From Symbiodinium natans (taxonomy: Eukaryota; Sar; Dinophyceae; Suessiales; Symbiodiniaceae): DNA of 15,000 nucleotides. Within the stretch, counting starts at the first letter, position 1. Each line of letters opens with the position of its first letter. The notes under the pieces were generated by a model, which searched no databases, was not told the DNA's origin, and saw only the letters and a list, made by a program, of their open reading frames with translations. The translations under genes were made by a program, and so were the position numbers. This document shows, in pieces, positions 1 through 7,074 of this stretch. Where the stretch lies: positions 448,310 to 463,309 of the forward strand of contig CAJNDS010002310.1 of assembly GCA_905221605.1 (NCBI GenBank), given 5' to 3'.

Positions 1-109
1 CCCCCCCTCCCCCCCTCCCAAGTAACATCCGTCAACTCGAAACCGAAGCCGTCAATCCCAAACCGCAAAAACATCTGTATTCGGCGGGGTCGGTAATCGC
101 GCCGTAAGC

Positions 110-331
110 AACAACAACCAATAACAACCAACAACAACCAACAACAACCAACAACAACCAACAGCAACCAACGATAACCAACAACAACAACCAACAACAA
201 CCAACAGCAACCAAAAACAACCAACAACAGCCAACAGCAACCAACAGCAACCGACGACCACCGACGACCACCGACGACCACCGACGACCACCGACGACCA
301 CCGACGACCACCGACGACCACCGACGACCAC

Positions 332-422
<91 letters not shown>

Positions 423-590
423 CACGACGACAGCCACGACGACAGCCACGACGACAGCCACGACGACAGGCACGACGACAGCCACGACGACAGCCACGAC
501 GACAGCCACGACGACAGCCACGACGACAGCCACGACGACAGCCACGACGACAGACGACGGCGACGACGAAGACGACGACGACGACAAAAA
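110..590. repeat. Low-complexity CAA/CGA repeat tract in several successive unit types
   Basis: The tract passes through four repeat types in order. About 110-250 is a CAACAACCAA-like region. 251-330 holds eight exact copies of the 10-mer CCGACGACCA. About 331-400 is a (CGA)n run. About 410-551 repeats the 12-mer CACGACGACAGC. Neighbouring types differ by one or two bases, which suggests stepwise slippage and amplification. The minus-strand open frame across it reads only Ser/Leu/Trp/Val/Gly-rich repeats and is not believable as a gene. Bases 1-20 are a separate C-rich stretch with no visible function. Confidence 0.9.
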
Positions 591-860
591 GTCAAACCCA
601 AATAAAACAAAACCTCAAACTTTTCAACATGACTTCAAGCTACAGACAAGGACAAAACAAGCACACGATAGCACGCGGACATGACCACAGAAAAAAGAAG
701 GGGGGTCGGCGCAGGAGCCGAAGTCCCACCCCCCCAACCCAAATCAAGGCCTCAACCCTTAATTTAGGGTCCAAATCCTTAATTTTAGAATGCCCTGGAA
801 TCCGGGGGGAAGGGTTTCCCTACGAATAATAATGCCCAGACATGATCGATATCTTCAGAT
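591..860. other. Unassigned intergenic stretch
   Basis: I see no gene here. The stretch holds short dispersed copies of a CTTAATTTTAGGGTCCAAAT-like phrase (around 757-790), which recurs near 963-980. It looks like decayed repeat DNA. Confidence 0.5.
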
Positions 861-861
861 C

Positions 862-1122
862 CCTGCTAGGGATGCCCTTCTGAGGTTGTTCTGGTGGGGA
901 TGCCCTGGCGGGGCTGCCCCGGTGGGGATGCCCTGCTGGGGACACCCTGGTGGGGCCCAAATCCTGATTTTAGGGTCCAAACGAACCCAAATGGGGGGAT
1001 CGGCCCGAAATTGCTCGATTTCGTAAAGAATTCGTATAGAAGAAACGACCCCTGCATTTTTCAGATTTGAGCCTGGTGGGGCTGCCCTGGTGGGGACGCC
1101 CTGGTGGGGATGCCTTGGTGGA
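862..1122 (+). repeat. G-rich 15-bp minisatellite in two blocks
   Basis: Imperfect copies of the 15-mer CTGGTGGGGATGCCC occur at about 862-956 and again at about 1071-1122. They are separated by about 115 bp of AT-richer DNA containing a TTTTAGGGTCCAAA-type phrase. Each unit has a GGGG and a CCC run, so adjacent units could fold on each other. The ORFs across it encode only repeat peptides and are not called. Confidence 0.8.
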
Positions 1123-1154
1123 GCCCAAATGGAAGGTGCGGGAGCCGGTCTTCA

Positions 1155-1197
1155 GTTTAGAGTTTAGGGTTTAGGGTTTAGGGTTTTAGGGTTTAGG
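1155..1197 (+). repeat. Interstitial telomere-like repeats (TTTAGGG)n
   Basis: About six consecutive copies of TTTAGGG are present: one degenerate first copy, three exact copies, one with an extra T, and a partial last one. TTTAGGG is the plant-type telomere unit, also used by dinoflagellates. Other sequence continues on both sides, so this is an interstitial tract, as left by break repair or telomere insertion, and not a chromosome end in this window. Confidence 0.85.
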
Positions 1198-1309
1198 CGC
1201 CGCTACCACACACCTGCTGCACGGGTTCGGTTTGGACGCCTCGACATTACCACTCAATCCGGGAGTACGAAAAGTGGCCAACGATCCATCCACTTTGTGT
1301 GTGAGTGAG

Positions 1310-3272
1310 TAGCATGTCTTGGCACAACGCGCGGCGTGTGGCGGTGATACTTCGCAAGTGCTTGTGACATGGTTTTTTTGTCTTGGCACAACGCGTTGTG
1401 CGTGGTGGTCATTCTTCGCAGGTGCTTGTGGCAAGGTTTTTGTCTTGGCAAAACGCATGGTGGTGATACTTCGCAGGTGCTTGTGGTAAGGTTTGTGTCT
1501 TGGCACAACGCATGGCGCGTGGCGGTGGTATATCGCAGGTGCTTGTGGGAAGGTGTTGTCTTGGCAAAATGCGTGGTGGTGATACTTCCCAGGTGTCTTG
1601 GCAAAACCAGTGGTTGTGACACTTCGCAGGTGCTTTTCGTAAGGTTAATGTCCTGGCAAAACGCGTGGTGGTGATACTTCGCAGGTGCTTGTGGTGCGGT
1701 TTTTGTCTTGGCACAACGCGTGGCGCGTGGCGGTGATGCTTCGCAGGTGCTTGTGGCGAGGCTTTTTTGTTGGCAAGACGCGTTGCGGTGATACTTCGCA
1801 GGTGCTTGCGGTAAGGTTTTTGTCTTGGCACAACGCGTTGCGCGTGGCGGTGATTCTTCGCAGCTGCTTGTGGTAAGGGGTTCGTCTTGGCAAAACGCGT
1901 GGCGGTGATACTTCGCAGGTGCTCGTGGCAAGGTTTTTGTCTTGGCACAATGCGCGGCGCGTGGCGGCGATACTTCGCAGGTGCTCGTGGTAAGGTTTTT
2001 CTGTCTTGGCACAACGCGGGGTGGTGATGCTTCACAGGTGCTTGTGGCAAGGTTTTAAGTTTGGCAAAACGCATGGTAGTGATACTTCGCAGGTGCTTGT
2101 GGTAAGTAAGGTTTTGTCCTGGCGAGTGGCGGTGATGCTTCGCAAGTCATTGTGGTAAGGCTTTTGCCTTGGCAAAAGGCGTGGCAGTTATAAATCCAAG
2201 GTGCTTGTGGTAAGGTTTTGTCTTGGCGCAACGCGTGGCGGAGATACTTCGCAGGTGCTTGTGCTAAGGTTGTTGCCTTAGCAAAGCGTGTGGCGGTGAT
2301 ACTTCGCAGGTGCTTGTGGTAAGGTTTTTGTCTTGGCACAACGCGTGGCGCGTGGCGGTGATACTTCGCAGGTGCTCGTGGTAAGGTTTTTTTTGTCTTG
2401 GCACAACGCGGGGTGGTGATGCGTCGCAGGTGCTTGTGGTAAGGTTTTTGTCTTGGCAAGAGACGTGGCGGTGATTCTTCACAGGTGCTTGTGGTAAGGT
2501 GTCTTCGCAAAACGCGTGGCGGTGATCTTTGTAGGTGCTTGTGGTAAGGTTTTTGTCTTGGCCAAATTCGTGGTGGTGATGCTTCACAGGTGCTTGTGGC
2601 AAGGTTTTAAGTTTGGCAAAACGCATGGTAGTGATACTTCGCAGGTGCTTGTGGTAAGTAAGGTTTTGTCCTGGCGAGTGGCGGTGATGCTTCGCAAGTC
2701 ATTGTGGTAAGGCTTTTGCCTTGGCAAAAGGCGTGGCAGTTATAAATCCAAGGTGCTTGTGGTAAGGTTTTGTCTTGGCGCAACGCGTGGCGGAGATACT
2801 TCGCAGGTGCTTGTGCTAAGGTTGTTGCCTTAGCAAAGCGTGTGGCGGTGATACTTCGCAGGTGCTTGTGGTAAGGTTTTTGTCTTGGCACAACGCGTGG
2901 CGCGTGGCGGTGATACTTCGCAGGTGCTCGTGGTAAGGTTTTTTTTGTCTTGGCACAACGCGGGGTGGTGATGCGTCGCAGGTGCTTGTGGTAAGGTTTT
3001 TGTCTTGGCAAGAGACGTGGCGGTGATTCTTCACAGGTGCTTGTGGTAAGGTGTCTTCGCAAAACGCGTGGCGGTGATCTTTGTAGGTGCTTGTGGTAAG
3101 GTTTTTGTCTTGGCCAAATTCGTGGTGGTGATACTTCGCAGGTGCTTGTTGTAAGGTTTTTCCCTTGATTGGCAAAACGCGTGGCGGTGATACTTTGCAG
3201 GCAGTTGTGGTAAAGTTTCTTGTTTTGGCAAAGCGAGCGGCGGTGATACTTCGCAGGTGCTTGTGGTATGAG
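1310..3272 (+). repeat. Large minisatellite, about 35 units of 55-62 bp
   Basis: The core phrase GTGATACTTCGCAGGTGCTT, or a close variant, recurs about 35 times at intervals of roughly 51-63 bp. Each unit then continues with TGTGGTAAGG, a T-rich stretch with GTCTTGGC, and an ACGCGTGGCG-like segment. Two main length classes of about 55 and 62 bp differ mainly by a 7-bp duplication (GCGTGGC). Several overlapping minus-strand frames are open for 100-280 codons, but the peptides are repeats in more than one frame at once and the unit length is not a fixed multiple of three. I do not call genes here. Confidence 0.95.
2020..3132 (+). repeat. Perfect 552-bp tandem duplication inside the minisatellite
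   Basis: Bases 2020-2580 reappear at 2572-3132 at a constant offset of 552 bp. I found no mismatch when comparing the two copies line by line, including the run of eight T. The two copies share a 9-bp overlap at the junction. The block spans about ten minisatellite units whose own unit-to-unit differences are preserved, so it was copied as one piece, recently or by the assembler. Confidence 0.93.
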
Positions 3273-3474
3273 GAGCAGAGTTGAGTTTAATAACAACCCC
3301 ACACCGAGGGTCGGGAACAAACTAACATGAATCAGCCTATCGCGGGTGAAGGGTGAGTGTAATTGTAAACGCTCGCGCGCGACGCCTCGGCAGACCGGCA
3401 CACGGACAGGAAAGGAGGAAAGAGGGTTTGGGAAAGGCCTCAAAAAAGGGGTTGCAGGGGCGCGGAAGTTTTAA

Positions 3475-3515
3475 GGGAGGGGGTTTGAGGGGGGTCTCAG
3501 GGGGTCTCAGGGGGG
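3475..3515 (+). other. Potential G-quadruplex tract
   Basis: Five runs of three to six or more G are separated by loops of 1-5 bases, the later ones being TCTCA. This fits the common G3+N1-7 four-tract pattern for an intramolecular quadruplex on the plus strand. Whether it folds, and any function, are not shown by sequence. Confidence 0.6.
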
Positions 3516-3874
3516 TCTCAGCGGAGTCCCAGGAAGGTCCCACAGACGGGTCCCACGCGCTTTTTGGACCGCCCCCTGTCTAGGAGCCGCCGACAGGCGG
3601 GACCCCCCACGGCATCAGTTTGCAGCTGCCCCAAGTAATGGGGGGGGGGGTCCCACAGGGCGGGGGTCGCGTCAGAAAAATTTGCACGGAAGGTCAGGGG
3701 GAAGGAGGCCCGATCCGGGTCTGCTTGTTTCAGACGCTTCTCGGCAGGAAGCCGAGGCGAATTCTGATTTCAACAACAACATTAAGGATGTTTGTCAAGA
3801 ATCCGCCAGGCGTCACGGACGTGGAGGCTCGTCTCGGCATTCGAGAAAATCCTGTTCTGTTGACGGTTCTTTGT

Positions 3875-3899
3875 CCCCCCCCTCTGACGGAAGGGGGGG
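3875..3899. other. C8/G7 inverted-repeat hairpin
   Basis: Eight C (3875-3882), ten bases, then seven G (3893-3899) give a perfect 7-bp stem of pure C:G pairs. It resembles a short hairpin or a slippage product. There is no gene boundary nearby to make it a terminator. Confidence 0.5.
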
Positions 3900-4416
3900 T
3901 AAGGGATGGCAAGTCATTATTCCGAGTTGTTCTGGCCACGTCCGGAACTTGTCTCAAATGACGAAGAGCTTGCTTGACCCTTCGAATGTCAGTGGACCCT
4001 CGTTCAGCTGGCAAACTTGTCGGCATACAGTAAGGACAGTGCCACTTGGGGGAGGGGGGATAAAATCCACGCCCCGCGATATCTCGTTGAAACAGCAAAC
4101 CATTGTAAACCTTTCAAGACCATACCTTCTATGCTTTCGAAAAGCATGTGTCCGAGCATGGCGCCAGAACAGCCGAGAAACATGTCACTGAACAGCCAAC
4201 AAAGCCCCATACAGACGCCTACCCTCCTGGGAGGTTTTGTTCAGATATCAACCCCCTCTAACGAACACACATCCTCGGTGACAACGGTTTTCTGTGCTTT
4301 CTGGGCTCCGAGTCACGCTGATACTTGTAGTTCTGCGGCCATTATGGCTGAACCGTGCGTGGTATGATGCACAGGTATGACACCGAGTCGACACGTTCAC
4401 CAAGACGCTTTAAGTC

Positions 4417-4557
4417 ATGGAGCTGAGCTATGGCTATGGTCTGGCCGTGGCAGCTGGTGGTGCGATTGCCAGTTCGACGGCCAGTGCATCTGCTGGCATG
4501 GCTGCCGGCGTGGGATCTTCCAGCACTGCTGCCTCAAGCCTACTTGCCATGGGCTGA
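4417..4557 (+). CDS. Doubtful 46-residue hydrophobic Ala/Gly/Ser ORF
   Basis: ATG at 4417, TGA at 4555-4557. The peptide starts MELSYGYGLAVAAGGAI and continues as Ala/Ser/Gly with a hydrophobic character. The opening is loosely like the first membrane segment of TMEM14-type small membrane proteins (GYG.AVA.GG.I), but it is too short for that family and no continuation was found. A second short frame at about 4702-4830 has a similar Gly/Ala/Ile-rich end. It could be one exon, a relic, or chance in GC-rich DNA. No function is claimed. Confidence 0.15.
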   Translation: MELSYGYGLAVAAGGAIASSTASASAGMAAGVGSSSTAASSLLAMG

Positions 4558-4559
4558 GT

Positions 4560-5590
4560 TCTGGAGATCGTTTGAAGTGTGGGCGCCCCGTATCCCAAAA
4601 TTGTGACGCCTGCGTGTACCGAAACAATCGGGGGATAGAAGTTTCTGTTCCCTTAGCTTCCGAAGTCTGCATTTCGTCTTCGAGAATGACATCCTCTGCC
4701 TAAGTGTTTCCGGAATCGGCGTTCGTGAGATGTCATGCACGGCTTGAGGTTGGCTCCATGCTGCCAATAGGAGGCGCCGTGGCGATCGGCGGAATCGGTG
4801 GGCTGCAGCTTGGCAGAAGATTTATGTGACATGAGTTGCTTGGTTGGGCAGCTGTTCCTCAGGGTATGGATGTTCAGCGAAGAAGCCTGGAAGCAGGCCG
4901 CGTGTGGAGCTGAAAGCTTGTTTGCCGTCAGCATTTGGCTGATGTGAGCGAGTGTTCCTCCAGGTGCTGCTTTTCTCTGAAGCGGCTGCAACTTCACTCC
5001 GCGCAGCCGCTTCCCAGATCCTAGCTCTTCAGCAGAAGATATAGTTGTTGGTCCAGTATCGCACATACTGTACGGCTTAATTTATGGCCTGATGACTGAT
5101 GTCTATTATACTGGCTGATACTTTGCCCATGTACTGCATCAGGATGCCACCCAAAATCAGCCCGCGTCTGCGGAGATGAGCTCCAGACTCCAAGCAGAAG
5201 ATGCTGCACGTGAGTACGTATCTGATCTGATGCGCAAGGCCTTACACTCAGCAGGAATCTGAACACTCACGCCCTCCAATAGCTGATCATGTCCCTCACA
5301 TGTTGACTTTTCGGGTGGTCATGGCCATCGACCCTCGCAGCCTGATGCTGGCTGAAGTTTGCAGGCTTCTGCAGCAGCAAGTTCGAAAACGGCAGTTCAT
5401 GGCTGGATCGTCCAGGTCGGCGTGCTGGTGTCGCAATCTTGTTGGAGAGCAGCACCAGAACGTGAGTCCTGAACAGGCATCCAAATCCATTTCAGAGCAA
5501 GGCCGATCTATTCAGCTATTGGTCGCAACATTTGCTTGTTGTGTTAGCGGGAAGGCTTTCAGGAGAAGCTCGAAATCACATATCCGAGCT
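4560..5590. other. Unassigned region upstream of the minus-strand ORF
   Basis: Open frames of 60-140 codons occur on both strands and overlap. None has a recognised motif. On the minus strand, about 5498-5600 holds a short frame whose peptide (FELLLKAFPLTQQ) could continue the 5594-5917 ORF after a 1-base shift. The rest may be the 3' end of that retroposed copy, untranslated kinase leader, or spacer. Confidence 0.4.
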
Positions 5591-5593
5591 TGC

Positions 5594-5917
5594 TCACGGC
5601 TTTCCCGCATCGCCCGTCGTTTCCTTATCATACTTGATCACTTTGGCTTGCGCTGCCTGTAAGTTTTGCCAGAACGAAGACAGATTGTGGCCAAGGTCAG
5701 TGGGTACGTGGTTGAGGAAGTTGCCCACCACTGCAAGTAAAACGACACCGTCAAGCTTAGCGAAAGAGCTCCAACAAGAGGCCACAAGTTCCGTGTGTGA
5801 AAGGGTATTCCACTGGTGTTCCAGTTTCAGTGCCAAGGGTGCTGCAAATGCCTTGCACAGTGCATCCCTCTGCAGGGCAATCAGACATTGGCCATTTCTC
5901 TCTCGGAGCTTGAGCAT
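5594..5917 (-). CDS. Putative retroposed ORF, helical-repeat (OPR-like) fragment
   Basis: A 107-residue minus-strand ORF whose ATG (5917) is the first ATG downstream of an SL-relict-like sequence at 6034-6010, leaving a leader of about 92 nt. Two stretches, TELVASCWSSFAKLD and GHNLSSFWQNLQAAQ, are spaced about 35 residues apart. They resemble the W/F-A-K-L helix pattern of octatricopeptide-like (OPR) organellar RNA-binding repeats, which are common in dinoflagellates and apicomplexans. The stop at 5594-5596 may be premature: in another frame the peptide appears to go on as REQARICDFELLLKAFPLTQ. This suggests a processed cDNA copy now broken by an indel. The plus strand is also open across this interval (5532-5987), so the strand call rests on the relict and the repeat pattern. 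The family call is tentative. Confidence 0.38.
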   Translation of the reverse strand: MLKLRERNGQCLIALQRDALCKAFAAPLALKLEHQWNTLSHTELVASCWSSFAKLDGVVLLAVVGNFLNHVPTDLGHNLSSFWQNLQAAQAKVIKYDKETTGDAGKP

Positions 5918-6009
5918 GAGGTGCCTCGGAGTTAAGAAAGTGTTTTGGGATGTTTGGATGAAAGCAAGACTAGCGAGTTTCTTGTAACTCTATGCGCTTA
6001 TTCTGAAGT

Positions 6010-6034
6010 CTTAGTCAAGATGGCTTGAGCCAGG
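6010..6034 (-). other. Candidate spliced-leader relict
   Basis: Read on the minus strand, 6034-6010 contains TGGCTCAAG directly followed by CCATCTTGACTAAG. The dinoflagellate SL, as remembered, ends in GCCATTTTGGCTCAAG. When an SL-bearing mRNA is retroposed and trans-spliced again, the junction reads ...GGCTCAAG|CCATTTTGGCTCAAG. The sequence here matches that junction at about 21 of 24 positions, allowing one gap. Part of it (TGGCTTGAGCCA) is also a small inverted repeat, so some of the match could be structural chance. Confidence 0.5.
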
Positions 6035-7028
6035 AGTCAGCTCTGGAAGGCTTTGAACGATTGCATTTTTTGGGGCGGGGTGCGGACGGCGAAGTCCATG
6101 CTTGCCGGGACCTGCGATCAACGGAGGCCATTCGGGTGAGGAACAGATGCAAGATTGCGCGTGCGTATGCAGGTTGGCAGGTACAGGGCCTGTTGGCTTG
6201 TGCAGGTGGTGGCTATCAAGAGCTTGCGTGGCGATTCGGCTGAGCAGGCACGGGCCGAGATGTCACAAGACGCATGCCAAACACGCGTTGAGCCTGAGGG
6301 AGTGTGCTCAAATCACTTCGTCCTATCTTCCATATCCGAGGCCAGGCGATGCCTCCGAGAGGTCGAGATGCTGCGCATGCTCACGCATCCCGGGATCGTA
6401 CGCCTGCTGCAGGCCATGTCGTGAGCTACAGCGTGTGCACAGGGCTGATCTCCTACTTTTTTCCGTTTTGCCTGTCAGTGTTTGTTGATGTGTTGTTTCT
6501 TGGAGGTGCTTTCTCCTGGCCTTCCTAGCTTGACAGATTCACCGTTCGAGGCAGGAGTGAGTGAGGTTGTGAGTGAGAACGCGCGTGCGTGCCTGGATGG
6601 GTGGGTGTGTGGGACATCCTAGCCATGGGTGATCATGGGTGAATGAAGTCACGTGCGCAACCAGTTACATGTGTTTGACAAGTCTGACGCAACAAAGGTC
6701 AGAGCCTTATCCACTTTTCAAAGCAGTTCTGCAACTGCGAAGCAGGGGGCCAGGGCGGCTAGCATGCTGGTGAGCACAAGCACTGGCCAAGGAAGACCTT
6801 GTGCCTCGCCACGTGCTATCCTGTGAAAACGTACAAGCATCAAAGTCGTTTAACTATGTGATGTTTATAGGCAGCTGTGCACCATCCCTCTTTGTAACGT
6901 ATCGAGAGCAAATCCTCATGAAGGGACATGCTGGATTGAGACCCACACACAGCCTGGCTGAGTATTCAGACCTTGATCCAGAACAGTTGTATGACTCTGG
7001 ATGTGGATTGGATTTCTTGTGTGTGTGT

Positions 7029-7074
<46 letters not shown>

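Larger units (their letters stand above)
3273..4416. other. Unassigned region with G-rich and C/G-run structure
   Basis: No recognisable gene. Several open frames of 68-169 codons exist on both strands (for example 3682-4191 plus, 4017-4367 plus, 3730-4098 minus), but they overlap each other and none shows a family motif. The composition is rich in homopolymeric G and C runs. An exon of an unknown gene cannot be excluded. Confidence 0.5.

Noticed and set aside
32-610. Minus-strand 192-residue Ser/Leu/Trp/Val-rich ORF
   Set aside because: It translates simple CGA/CAA repeats; no other coding evidence.
1186-3443. Several long minus-strand ORFs (100-280 codons) rich in PQAPAKYHRHA-like peptides
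   Set aside because: They are read-throughs of the minisatellite, open in more than one frame at once, with unit length not a fixed multiple of three. There is no non-repeat domain.
4131-4147. Short inverted repeat ATGCTTT...AAAGCAT
   Set aside because: A 7-bp stem alone is expected by chance at this window size and has no gene context.
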